From the NCBI GenBank assembly GCA_002862545.1, contig PKDJ01000295.1:1-53508 (forward strand): a DNA stretch of 53,508 nt, in the 5' to 3' direction. The position numbers and the translations under genes are program-made. Positions within the stretch are counted from its first letter, which is position 1; each line of letters opens with the position of its first letter. This DNA is from Pseudomonadota bacterium (GTDB lineage Bacteria; Myxococcota_A; UBA796; GCA-2862545). Below the pieces are notes generated by a model. The model did not search any database. It saw only the letters and a list, made by a program, of their open reading frames with translations, and had not been told where the DNA came from. Shown in pieces: positions 35,537 to 43,205 of the stretch.

Positions 35537-38008
35537 ATGCGGTGGACCATGGTGCTGCTGCTCGGAGGGTGTGCGCGCGAGATTGGCATCACCTCGGAGA
35601 CTCGAGCGCCCCAAGCGAAGATCGTCGCCCCCATCGCAGGCAGCACGGTACCCGAGGCACTGCCGCTCTCGCTCCGGGGCACCGTCTCAGACCCCGACAC
35701 CCGGCCCGCAGACCTCGTCACGCGATGGCTTCTGCGCGGAGAGGTGGCCTGCGCAAGCGTCACTCCCGACGACGAGGGCGTGACCACGTGCCAGGTGCTC
35801 TCCCTCACGCCAGGGTCCGCCGACATCACCCTGGAGGTGGAGGATCCAGAGGGCGAGAGCGCGCGGGCGGAGTCCACAGTGACGATCCTCCCGTCCTCGG
35901 CGCCGACGGCAGACCTCGATCCCCCAGGCACCTGGGTCGAGTCCGAGGCCACCCTGAGCGGAAGATTCTCGGACGCCGACGACTCCCTCGAGGCGCTGAT
36001 GGTCTGGTTCGAGTCCAGCCTCGACGGCCGCCTCACCACGCCCGTCCCTCCGCGCGCCGACGGCACGATCAGCGCACAGGTCACCCTGAGTCCTGGTCCA
36101 CAGAACATCGTGCTGTGGGTCGAGGACCCCCTCGGTCTGGTCGGCAATGACTCGGCCAGCACCACGGTCGTCGCAGTCGACGCGGGCCCCACCGTGTCGT
36201 TCGAGGCTCCACGAGACGGCAGCCGCCACATCCTGGGTCAGCCCGTGGCCCTCGAGGCGCAGGTCACCGACCCCGACGATCCCTTCGACGTCATCTCGGC
36301 GGTGTGGAGCTCGGACATCGACGGCGAGCTCGCTCGCGGGGGTGTGGACGCCTCCTGGCGGGCCTCCCTGAGAGTCGACGATCTGAGCCTCGGCGATCAC
36401 GAGGTGACCATCGAGGTGAGCGACCCCGCGGGACGCAGCGCCCAGGCCGCCATCGAGCTGACGATCGACGGGGCTCCCAGCGCACCCGAGATCCGAATCA
36501 CCCCTGCCGACCCCCTCACCGACGACACGCTCCGCGTCCTTGTCGACACCGACTCCGTCGACCCGAACGGAGATCCTGTGTCGTACATCTTCGCCTGGAC
36601 CCAGGCGAGCGAGCCGGATGTCGTGAGTGTAGGCGAGCTCCTGTCCCCCTCCGACACCCAGCGCGGCGAGCTCTGGACAGCGACGGTCACGCCCTGGGAT
36701 GGCCTGCAGGAGGGCGAGCCCGCGACCGCCGACGTGCTGATCGGCAACTCTCCCCCCTCGGCCACGGTGGAGCTGTCGCCCGAGGAGCCGGACACGACCA
36801 CCGACCTCATCGCGGTGTGGGAGCTGTCAGATCCCGACGAGGCCGACCTGCTGACTGCGAGCTTGAGCTGGACCATCGACGGCGAGCCCGCGGGTGACGG
36901 GGAGCTGCTTCCGGCGGGATCCTTCGTGCGAGGTGACCGCGTCGAGGTGACCGTGACCCCCTCGGACGGAGAGCTCGCCGGCACGCCGGCCCTGACCGAA
37001 GTCGTGATCGGAAACGCACGCCCAACCGCTCCTCTCGTCGCGATCGTCCCACGAGAGCCATTGGTCGACGACGATCTTCAGTGTCTCGTGATCGCGGAGT
37101 CCAGCGATCCTGACGGAGACGAGATCCTCTACACCTTCGACTGGGAGCGCGACGGAGAGGTCTTCGGAGCAGCCGTCACCACCGACTGGCCACAGGACAC
37201 GGTGCCCTATGAGCACACAGGGCCCGACCAGACCTGGACCTGCACGGTCGTGCCCGTCGACGACAGCTTCACCACGGGGCCGTCAGGCTGGGACGAGATC
37301 ACGGTCCCCTGTGTGACAGGGCAAGACGTCGCCTGTCCCGCAGCATCGTGCCTCGCGATTCTCGAGGATGGCCTCGGGGACGGCGACGGCACCTACTGGA
37401 TTCAGCCTGGCTCGACGCCACTCCAAGCCACCTGCGATCTGACGACTGACGGGGGCGGCTGGACGCTCGTGGGCCGGGTCCACCGAGCCGAGATCGACGG
37501 CGTCTTGGAGCCGGTCGGCTGGTTCGGAGCAGGCAACAACCCGGGCCCGCTCGTGAACGACCGCGAGCTGCTCAACGAGGCACCCTCGGCACACGGCTCC
37601 GCACGCTTCATCGACTACTTCGAGACCCACCCCGAGCCGGTCGCGCGCTTCCGACTGATCGGCAGCGAGAGCGGACGGATCGAACAGACCTGGTTCAAGG
37701 GCGCCCCGCTGGCTGCCTACTCACGCTGGTTCGCCGACGACGACACCCCGACGCCGGTGTGCGCCGACGAGGCGCTGAGCGTCGACTGCATCGACGGCAC
37801 GATCACCAGTCGCAGTGGCACTGGACGGGCCGACGGAGCCACGACGCTCGCAGGATTCGACATCGCACCCGACTGTCCCCTGCACATGCGACTCGACGAC
37901 GATCTCGGTGCACTACGCTCAGCAGTCTCTGCGTGTGACGAGGGGCTTGTCGTGCCCTCACGCTACGCCGACGAGTGGGGTCATGGCATGGAGATCTGGC
38001 TGCGGTGA
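35537..38008 (+). CDS. Surface lipoprotein: tandem Ig/PKD-like domains plus fibrinogen-like C-terminal domain
   Basis: 823 residues from ATG 35537 (GAAGG seven bases upstream). MVLLLGGC is a lipoprotein signal. About six Ig/PKD-like beta-domains follow, each starting with a phrase such as PQAKIVAPIAGSTVPE, GPTVSFEAPRDGS, APEIRITPADPLTDD or PTAPLVAIVPREPLVDDD, and each carrying SxDPDGDxxxY-type calcium-like loops. From about residue 590 there is a fibrinogen-related domain: GDGTYWIQPG, ATCDLTTDGGGWTLVGRV. Such domains bind sugars or acetyl groups in animals. Likely an adhesin or carbohydrate-binding surface protein. Confidence 0.8.
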   Translation: MRWTMVLLLGGCAREIGITSETRAPQAKIVAPIAGSTVPEALPLSLRGTVSDPDTRPADLVTRWLLRGEVACASVTPDDEGVTTCQVLSLTPGSADITLEVEDPEGESARAESTVTILPSSAPTADLDPPGTWVESEATLSGRFSDADDSLEALMVWFESSLDGRLTTPVPPRADGTISAQVTLSPGPQNIVLWVEDPLGLVGNDSASTTVVAVDAGPTVSFEAPRDGSRHILGQPVALEAQVTDPDDPFDVISAVWSSDIDGELARGGVDASWRASLRVDDLSLGDHEVTIEVSDPAGRSAQAAIELTIDGAPSAPEIRITPADPLTDDTLRVLVDTDSVDPNGDPVSYIFAWTQASEPDVVSVGELLSPSDTQRGELWTATVTPWDGLQEGEPATADVLIGNSPPSATVELSPEEPDTTTDLIAVWELSDPDEADLLTASLSWTIDGEPAGDGELLPAGSFVRGDRVEVTVTPSDGELAGTPALTEVVIGNARPTAPLVAIVPREPLVDDDLQCLVIAESSDPDGDEILYTFDWERDGEVFGAAVTTDWPQDTVPYEHTGPDQTWTCTVVPVDDSFTTGPSGWDEITVPCVTGQDVACPAASCLAILEDGLGDGDGTYWIQPGSTPLQATCDLTTDGGGWTLVGRVHRAEIDGVLEPVGWFGAGNNPGPLVNDRELLNEAPSAHGSARFIDYFETHPEPVARFRLIGSESGRIEQTWFKGAPLAAYSRWFADDDTPTPVCADEALSVDCIDGTITSRSGTGRADGATTLAGFDIAPDCPLHMRLDDDLGALRSAVSACDEGLVVPSRYADEWGHGMEIWLR

Positions 38009-38053
38009 GCTGCCTGCGCTGCCACCGCTGCTACGATCCGGGTGGAGGCGTCG

Positions 38054-38323
38054 ATGTGGTCGAGGTTCGTCAACTGGCTGCGAGGACTGCTTGGGCCACC
38101 GCAAGAGCAAGGTCCGAGCGCTCTCGAGCTGATGCAGGAGCTTCGGGAGTCTCGCGCAACGCGAGAGCGCCCTCGAGGCGCTGCAGCGCGCCGTCTACCG
38201 AGGCCGGCGCCTGACGCTGACACCCCGACGCGGGGCGAGGTGCCCTGGTACGAGCGCCAGCGACGCCAGGCGGCAGCCCGAGACGGCCTGCGTGACGACT
38301 ACGACGAGTTCCGCTCCCCCTAG
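38054..38323 (+). CDS. Small basic protein of unknown function
   Basis: 89 residues. ATG 38054 has GGAGG with 5-nt spacing, which makes translation credible. An amphipathic N-terminus (MWSRFVNWLRGLLG) is followed by a charged helix (LELMQELRESRATRERP), a Pro/Arg region and VPWYERQRRQAAARDGLRDD. It may associate with the membrane surface through its N-terminus. No family recognised. Its stop (TAG, 38321-38323) shares a CTAG with the stop of the convergent next gene. Confidence 0.6.
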   Translation: MWSRFVNWLRGLLGPPQEQGPSALELMQELRESRATRERPRGAAARRLPRPAPDADTPTRGEVPWYERQRRQAAARDGLRDDYDEFRSP

Positions 38324-39246
38324 CCGACGACCTGCTCGATCTTGGCGATCGCCTTGGCGTGTAGGCCGGGACGCTCCTCGGGATCATCGAGCACCGTCAC
38401 GAGGTGAACGAGATCGACGATGGCGGCGGTGCGGCGCCAGTCGAGCGGCAGGGGGGCGCCATACCCCTCCTCCACGCCCGTCACGAACGCTGGAAGATCA
38501 TCTGCACAGCGCATGAGCCGCCCGAGATCGAACAGCGGAGGTCCGACCCAGGCCAGCTCCCAGCTCGGCAGCGACAGCACCTCACCGGCCGCTCCGGTCC
38601 AGACTGCAGCCGGCTCCAGAAAGCCATGACAGAGGCGATGATCACCCAGGTCGTCGAGTCGCCCACCTTCTCGCTCGACCAGCCTCCAGAGGCCAGCGAC
38701 TCGGCGCACACCGAGCCTACGCCCCGCGTGTCCCTCGAAGATCGCCCTGGCGAGGGCAGCCTGCCAGGCATCCCGCAGCGACTCCACAGCGTGTTCGAGG
38801 CCGAGGTGCTGACCGAGCAGGCCAGGCTGCGGGTAGCGCATCGCATGAACGCGCGTGAGGACCTCTCCGAGCCGCCGTCCAGCTCGAGCTGCATCGCCGG
38901 TCCGCAGCACGTCGAGCAGGGACTGTCCCGCCACCAGTCGACAGAGGGTCCACGCACCGAGCGGATCGCGATCGACCACCGGCAGCGCTGGCACGAGTGG
39001 TCCCATCAACCCGCGGATCGCCCCCTCCAGGGCAGCCGATGCCAGATCACCCGACCAGGTGAGAACGTGAGGTCCGTCGTCGAGCTCCACGCGCACACAC
39101 CGTGGCACCCCGGGCCACGGCGTGATCGACCGCACGCTCCGTGGTGCCAGCCAGGCGCGGAGTAGGTCGACATCGGCGCTGTCGTCACGAAGACGTGCCT
39201 CTCGTGCCCAGATGCTCACCCGAGTCCCCTCCACCTTCCGCGCCAT
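38320..39246 (-). CDS. APH-fold pseudokinase-like protein
   Basis: 308 residues from ATG 39246. The overall pattern is aminoglycoside-phosphotransferase/choline-kinase fold: TLCRLVAGQSLLDVLRTG, RRLGEVLTRVHAMRYPQPG, HRLCHGFLEPAAVW, WELAWVGPPLFDLGRLMR. The catalytic loop that should read HGD-x5-N is HGF (Phe209) with Ala in place of Asn, and the metal-binding aspartate before WE is Ser (LPSWELA). All three key residues are missing, so phosphotransfer is unlikely. It may be a binding or regulatory relative. Neighbours give no hint of a substrate. Confidence 0.7.
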   Translation of the reverse strand: MARKVEGTRVSIWAREARLRDDSADVDLLRAWLAPRSVRSITPWPGVPRCVRVELDDGPHVLTWSGDLASAALEGAIRGLMGPLVPALPVVDRDPLGAWTLCRLVAGQSLLDVLRTGDAARAGRRLGEVLTRVHAMRYPQPGLLGQHLGLEHAVESLRDAWQAALARAIFEGHAGRRLGVRRVAGLWRLVEREGGRLDDLGDHRLCHGFLEPAAVWTGAAGEVLSLPSWELAWVGPPLFDLGRLMRCADDLPAFVTGVEEGYGAPLPLDWRRTAAIVDLVHLVTVLDDPEERPGLHAKAIAKIEQVVG

Positions 39247-39327
39247 ACCCTCACGCAGAAATCTCAGCGAAGACCGAATAGGGCGGTATCCTCGCGCGTC
39301 GTCCCCGGGTCCTGGATGGAGGTCTCG

Positions 39328-40116
39328 TTGCTCTGCCTGCTCGTCGCGCTCGCCGGTCCCGCTCACGCCCTGGAGACCGAGGTGGTGGCAGGCCCCCCTG
39401 TACCCACCACCCTGCAGAGACGAGCATCGAGCAGCGGCGGAAAGCGCGGAAAGGGCGGAAAGGGCGGAAAGGGCGGAAAGGGCGGAAGGGGCGGAAAGGG
39501 CGGAAAGCAGCCCGAACAGTGGGACGCCTCGTGGTGGGTGAAGCCACAGGCAGGCGTCGACATCGTCGGCACTGGAGCCAACACCGGCACTGTCGTCGGC
39601 ATGGGAGCCACGGCCGGAGTGAGCGCTCTGTACAACAACGGCCAGTGGCCTCGCTGGGGGGGCACCAGCCGGGTGTCGGGCATGTACTCGGTGGGCTCCA
39701 ACTCCACGACGGGGCTCGATGCTCGGCTCGGGGCCTTTGTCGGCCCCCACTGGAAGTCGCTCGAGCTCGAGGCTGGACCCGACCTGTTCTGGAATCGACT
39801 GACCACTCCCGGCTTTGTCTTGGACCCGACGTTCGGAGTCGACGTTCCGGTGACCGCTCGGGCCTACCATGGTGCCTTCTCAGCCTACGCCGGCGTCGCG
39901 CCGACATGGCTCTCCAATCCGGACCGACGCGTGGACTGGTCGGAGGTGACCACACCGGGACTTGGGCACGAGTTCAGCTACTTCGGCGGGATCGGTCTGG
40001 TGGCAGACGGAGTTGCCCTAAGCGTGGGCTACACCCACCGAACGACGGTTGCCGGGGCTCAGCAGGGCTTCAACATCTCGGCCGACATCGGCTCGATCTT
40101 TAGAGGCGGGACCTGA
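39328..40116 (+). CDS. Outer-membrane beta-barrel-like protein with cationic KGG repeat
   Basis: About 262 residues from TTG 39328, chosen because GGAGG (39318-39322) lies five bases upstream; ATG 39316 would overlap that site and adds MEVS. The signal peptide ends at GPAHALE. Next is a Lys-Gly-Gly repeat (GKGGKGGKGGKGGRGG) encoded by 9-bp tandem DNA repeats. The remaining 195 residues alternate short amphipathic beta-strands with Gly/Ser turns (AGVDIVGTGANTGTVVG, GLDARLGAFVGPHWKSLELE, GGIGLVADGVALSVGYTHR), as in 8-10-stranded barrels. No exact family recognised. Confidence 0.65.
   Translation: MLCLLVALAGPAHALETEVVAGPPVPTTLQRRASSSGGKRGKGGKGGKGGKGGRGGKGGKQPEQWDASWWVKPQAGVDIVGTGANTGTVVGMGATAGVSALYNNGQWPRWGGTSRVSGMYSVGSNSTTGLDARLGAFVGPHWKSLELEAGPDLFWNRLTTPGFVLDPTFGVDVPVTARAYHGAFSAYAGVAPTWLSNPDRRVDWSEVTTPGLGHEFSYFGGIGLVADGVALSVGYTHRTTVAGAQQGFNISADIGSIFRGGT
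39434..39507 (+). repeat. 9-bp tandem repeat (GGCGGAAAG) inside a coding region
   Basis: About eight imperfect copies of GGCGGAAAG encode Gly-Lys-Gly units in the barrel-like protein. Copy number probably varies by slippage, changing the repeat length by three residues per copy without shifting frame. Confidence 0.85.
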
Positions 40117-40118
40117 GC

Positions 40119-40700
40119 TCACTCCGGCGGCAGCAGCGCCTCCGACCCGACCAAGACCTGCCGGCCAAAGCCGGTGGCGTCCGCCAATGCCGTCAGACCA
40201 TCCGAGCCGAGCAGTGCGATCAGCTCCGCATTGGCGTCGCCCTGGAGGCCCTTGAGCTCCCTCCGCAGGCCACCTGAATCCAGCGTGCGCTCCCCGTCGA
40301 GGACCTCGTCAATCAGCAGCCCAACGGCGTCGTAGAGGTCGTGCGCGATGGCCTGTACCTGCTCGGCTCGCGCGGGGTCGCCTCCCTCGGCCCAGCTCGG
40401 ATAGGCCTCGTCGAACTGCGCTGCTGCCTCATCGACGGCGCGATGAGCGCGCGCAGGATCGAGCCGCAGGCCCTCCACCGGCGGCGGGCTCGGCTGTGGG
40501 GCGGGCACCCCAAGCGGCACCTCGGGCCGAGGTCGAGGGCGGTCTGCCACCCGTGATCGGTCTGGCGTCTCTGCCCTCACAGACTCAGCCGACTGCACGG
40601 GCGCCGACTCGGACGCTGCGGGTGAACCAGGGACCACCGACGTCCAGACGACCACCAGCCCCACCAACAGAAACCCACTTGCGACGACTCGGCGCTCCAC
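40119..40700 (-). CDS. Membrane-anchored or secreted protein of unknown function
   Basis: 193 residues from GTG 40700 (GGAGG with 6-nt spacing). The N-terminus ERRVVASGFLLVGLVVVW is a signal anchor or uncleaved signal peptide. A Pro/Arg-rich linker (RSRVADRPRPRPEVPLG) is followed by a helical C-terminal half (HRAVDEAAAQFDEAYPSW, AIAHDLYDAVGLLIDEVL). I do not recognise it. The 37-residue membrane protein at 40749-40862 lies 48 bp upstream on the same strand, probably in one operon. Confidence 0.6.
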   Translation of the reverse strand: MERRVVASGFLLVGLVVVWTSVVPGSPAASESAPVQSAESVRAETPDRSRVADRPRPRPEVPLGVPAPQPSPPPVEGLRLDPARAHRAVDEAAAQFDEAYPSWAEGGDPARAEQVQAIAHDLYDAVGLLIDEVLDGERTLDSGGLRRELKGLQGDANAELIALLGSDGLTALADATGFGRQVLVGSEALLPPE

Positions 40701-40748
40701 CCGCAGCCTCCCGCTCCTCCTTCACCCACACGGACCGGCCAAGCCAGC

Positions 40749-40862
40749 TCAGGTGAACAGGAGCACTCCCAGGCCCGCGAGCATCGTGCCTCCGGCAAGC
40801 ATCACCAGCAGGAGATCATCGACCGTCACTCCCACATCTGCACCCTGCTCTCGCGGATCCAT
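40749..40862 (-). CDS. 37-aa single-span membrane protein
   Basis: ATG 40862 has GGAGG with 4-nt spacing. The peptide starts MDPREQGADVGVTVDD and ends in one hydrophobic helix (LLLVMLAGGTMLAGLGVLLF). Acidic N-terminus outside or inside cannot be decided. It is upstream of, and likely co-transcribed with, the gene at 40119-40700. Small membrane proteins of this form often tune a partner membrane protein. Confidence 0.5.
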   Translation of the reverse strand: MDPREQGADVGVTVDDLLLVMLAGGTMLAGLGVLLFT

Positions 40863-41006
40863 CCTGCCTCCTGCGTGCCCCTCATCCGGTATGGACACCC
40901 GTGAGACGCAAAAGCGACAGCATCCTGCGTCCATTCCTGTCACGACGCATGGTTTGCGCACAGAGCGAGTCACCGATTACCTCCGCCGGCCACCCCCAGG
41001 GGGAGC

Positions 41007-41591
41007 ATGTCCAACGTCACGTACGACGAGGTCCTGAAGGGCCTTCGCCAGCTGCCACCCATCGAGCGCAAGCGCGCCTTCGCCACCATCAAGCGCGAGC
41101 GCGAGGCCAAGCTCAGCGACCTCAAGGAGAAGGGTGCCGAGCTCCCGAACAGTCACTGGAGCAAGAAGGCCCTGCTTCAGCGCATCCCGAACCCTGGTGC
41201 TTCTGCGTACGAGCAGAAGATCCTGATCCCGGAGTTCACGTTCCTCGGTGTCGCCAACCAGCCTGACTTCGGCGAGATGCTGATCACCTTCTACCCGAAG
41301 GACTGGACCATCGAGCTGAAGTCGCTCAAGGTCTACAAGGATGCCTTCCGGGACTCGATCGTCAGCTACGAGCGCCTCTGCAACGTCGTCTATGACGACC
41401 TGATCGGTGCCTACGAGCCCATCCGACTGCGCCTGATGATGCGGTTGCGTCCTCGCGGTGGCATCAGCTCCTGTCTGACCATCGACTCCGACTGGTCCAT
41501 CCGTGGGGGCCGCGAGGAGTTTAACGACTGGACCAACAACACCGACCGCTTCGGCTTCGACATCAGCGGCGGGATGGCCTCCATCCTCTGA
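41007..41591 (+). CDS. QueF-like tunnelling-fold protein without the catalytic cysteine
   Basis: 194 residues. After a basic N-terminal helix (IERKRAFATIKREREAK) the sequence aligns with QueF, which reduces preQ0 nitrile to preQ1 in queuosine synthesis: IPEFTFLGVANQPDFG, ITFYPKDWTIELKSLKVY, RPRGGISS. In true QueF the first block is EFTSLCPKTGQPDF, with a Cys forming the thioimide. Here that site is Gly/Val and one residue shorter. The catalytic His before Glu is Tyr (SYERL), while the Asp of QPDF and the Glu of the ELKSLK substrate loop remain. The fold and a deazapurine-like pocket may be kept, but reductase chemistry should be lost. Confidence 0.75.
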   Translation: MSNVTYDEVLKGLRQLPPIERKRAFATIKREREAKLSDLKEKGAELPNSHWSKKALLQRIPNPGASAYEQKILIPEFTFLGVANQPDFGEMLITFYPKDWTIELKSLKVYKDAFRDSIVSYERLCNVVYDDLIGAYEPIRLRLMMRLRPRGGISSCLTIDSDWSIRGGREEFNDWTNNTDRFGFDISGGMASIL

Positions 41592-41679
41592 CGCACCTTT
41601 CAGACCTCTTACGCAGGCCTACGCACTGTCGGCCTTCGTCTGTCCAGAAAGTCACCATCACAGACCATCCGGCCCCTGA

Positions 41680-41698
41680 GGGGGAAGGTGATTCCCCC
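41680..41698. terminator. GC-rich hairpin downstream of the QueF-like gene
   Basis: GGGGGAA (41680-41686) and TTCCCCC (41692-41698) form a 7-bp stem with a 5-nt loop, about 90 bp after the QueF-like stop and about 100 bp before the next gene. It is a candidate terminator, or part of the leader of the downstream secreted-protein gene. Confidence 0.35.
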
Positions 41699-41801
41699 CC
41701 GCGCGTTCCAGGTGCGGTCGCATCGGCGATAAATCCGCTCGCCAAGCCTCGAGCACCAAGCTAAACCAGCGGCCGCTCTAGTTGAAATTGGAGATGCAAC
41801 G

Positions 41802-42413
41802 ATGAAGCTCACGACTCTTATGTTCGCCCTGGTCTCCGGACTGGCCTTCTCCGCCCCCGCCTACGCGGCCTGTGACGGCCTCGAGGGCAAGGAGCTCAAG
41901 AAGTGCGAGAAGGAAGAGAAGAAGAAGGCCAAGGAGTCCAAGCAGGACGACCGGTCCACGCCTCTCCTTCCCTCCCAGATCGACGCAAAGTTCGCGTCTC
42001 TCGACGCCGACAACCCCTTCGCGACCGACGAGTACCGCGTCCGCGTCGGTGAGACCGGCTTCGAGAAGGTCGACGCCTTCCTCATGTCTGCCGCTGTCCT
42101 CAAGGGCAAGGTCGTCATGGCTCGCTACATGATCGACAGCTTCGACGCCATGGACCCGGCGCAGGCCAAGGAGTCCGGTGAGGCCCTCGTGGCGCTGCTC
42201 GGCTCCGTCGCTGACGACGCCAAGAAGGTCGCCGACGACGGCAAGGGTCTCGCCGACCCCGAGACGCTGAAGTCCCTCGCGGCCAACCCCATGGAGATCC
42301 CGAAGCTTCTCAAGCTTCCTGCCTCCATCATGGATGCCGTCGACAACGCTGTCTCCGCCGGTGGCGAGTCGGTCGAGGTCCTCGGCGCGCTCAAGGCCAA
42401 GCTCGGCGGCTGA
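41802..42413 (+). CDS. Secreted protein of unknown function, likely abundant
   Basis: 203 residues. A classic Sec signal peptide (MKLTTLMFALVSGLAFSAPAYA) cleaves before ACDGLEG. A Lys/Glu-rich segment (ELKKCEKEEKKKAKESK) is followed by an all-helical domain with DAFLMSAAVLKGKVVMARY and LLGSVADDAKKVADDGKG. No family recognised. The strongly biased codons (mostly AAG, CTC, GAC, ATC), a good ribosome binding site and a 16-bp terminator right after the gene suggest high expression. Periplasmic or secreted. Confidence 0.75.
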   Translation: MKLTTLMFALVSGLAFSAPAYAACDGLEGKELKKCEKEEKKKAKESKQDDRSTPLLPSQIDAKFASLDADNPFATDEYRVRVGETGFEKVDAFLMSAAVLKGKVVMARYMIDSFDAMDPAQAKESGEALVALLGSVADDAKKVADDGKGLADPETLKSLAANPMEIPKLLKLPASIMDAVDNAVSAGGESVEVLGALKAKLGG

Positions 42414-42448
42414 TGCGGCCGGCCCTCGCCTCGCGGGGGCCTCTTCTC

Positions 42449-42483
42449 CAGACGCCGTCGAGGCCATGCCTCGACGGCGTCTG
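42449..42483 (+). terminator. Strong 16-bp hairpin terminator
   Basis: A perfect inverted repeat of 16 bp with a 3-nt loop (CAT): left arm 42449-42464 (CAGACGCCGTCGAGGC), right arm 42468-42483. It begins 36 bp after the stop of the secreted-protein gene. No T-run follows, but this is the most stable stem in the window and almost certainly ends or protects that transcript. Confidence 0.85.
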
Positions 42484-42524
42484 ACGTCTGGGGTAGGCTC
42501 GCCGGCCGCTCTGGAGGTCCTCGG

Positions 42525-43199
42525 GTGTGGAGTGCTCTGCTGGTGACTGTCGCTCTGGCCGGCCTGCCGGGCCCGCATGACGACGACCCTGTGGACCGCA
42601 CGCAGCTGCGCCTACGGACTGCCTCGGCCCCGCGCTGCAAGGCTCCTCTGACGCACCCGGTTCAAGTGCGTGACACCCCACACCTCCACCGCGCCAACCC
42701 CGGTCGTAGCTGGGGCACTCCCTGGCTCGTCGAGCTGATCGAAGCCGCGGCTCGCCAGGTACGGTACCGCCACCCCGACGCAGATCCGCTCTTCGTCGGC
42801 GACCTGTCCCACAAGTGGGGCGGACCCATGTACGGTCACCGCCAGCACCGCGATGGGCGTGATGCCGACATCGGGCTGTACAGCGCCGATCGCCGGCAAC
42901 CCGAGCATGGGTTCGAACGGGTCTGGCCCTCACAGCTCGATGAGGAGACCACCTGGGCCCTGCTCGACGCACTGCTCTCGAGCGGTCGCATAAAGGCAAT
43001 CCTGCTCGATCAAGGCCTGATCAACCGGCTCGTCACGTGGCTTCGCGAGACCGAGACCCTCTCGGAGGCGGAGATCGCCGAGATCTTCCCGCGCCCGGGT
43101 GCACCGCGCCTGTGGGAGCGGAGCGGCATCGTGCGCGGGGCTCGGAATCACGCCGACCACCTGCACGTTCAGGTCACCTGCACACAGCCCGAGAGCTGA
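42525..43199 (+). CDS. MepA-type murein endopeptidase (LAS metallopeptidase)
   Basis: 224 residues from GTG 42525 (GGAGG with 7-nt spacing). A signal peptide (LLVTVALAGLPGPH) sends it to the periplasm. MepA cleaves D-Ala-mDAP crosslinks in peptidoglycan. Seen: LFVGDLSHKWGGPMYGHRQH and RDGRDADIGL, giving the zinc ligands His and Asp in the H-x2-H-x6-D arrangement, and RNHADHLHVQV, giving H-x2-H-x-H. All MepA catalytic residues are therefore present. Six cysteines in the E. coli enzyme are reduced to two here. Likely used in wall remodelling. Confidence 0.88.
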   Translation: MWSALLVTVALAGLPGPHDDDPVDRTQLRLRTASAPRCKAPLTHPVQVRDTPHLHRANPGRSWGTPWLVELIEAAARQVRYRHPDADPLFVGDLSHKWGGPMYGHRQHRDGRDADIGLYSADRRQPEHGFERVWPSQLDEETTWALLDALLSSGRIKAILLDQGLINRLVTWLRETETLSEAEIAEIFPRPGAPRLWERSGIVRGARNHADHLHVQVTCTQPES

Positions 43200-43205
43200 C
43201 CGCCC

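Noticed and set aside
41770..41782. GCGGCCGCTCTAG, identical to part of a common cloning polylinker
   Set aside because: Only 13 bases match and the flanks are ordinary host-like leader sequence running into a good ribosome binding site, so a chance NotI-containing match is more likely than vector contamination.
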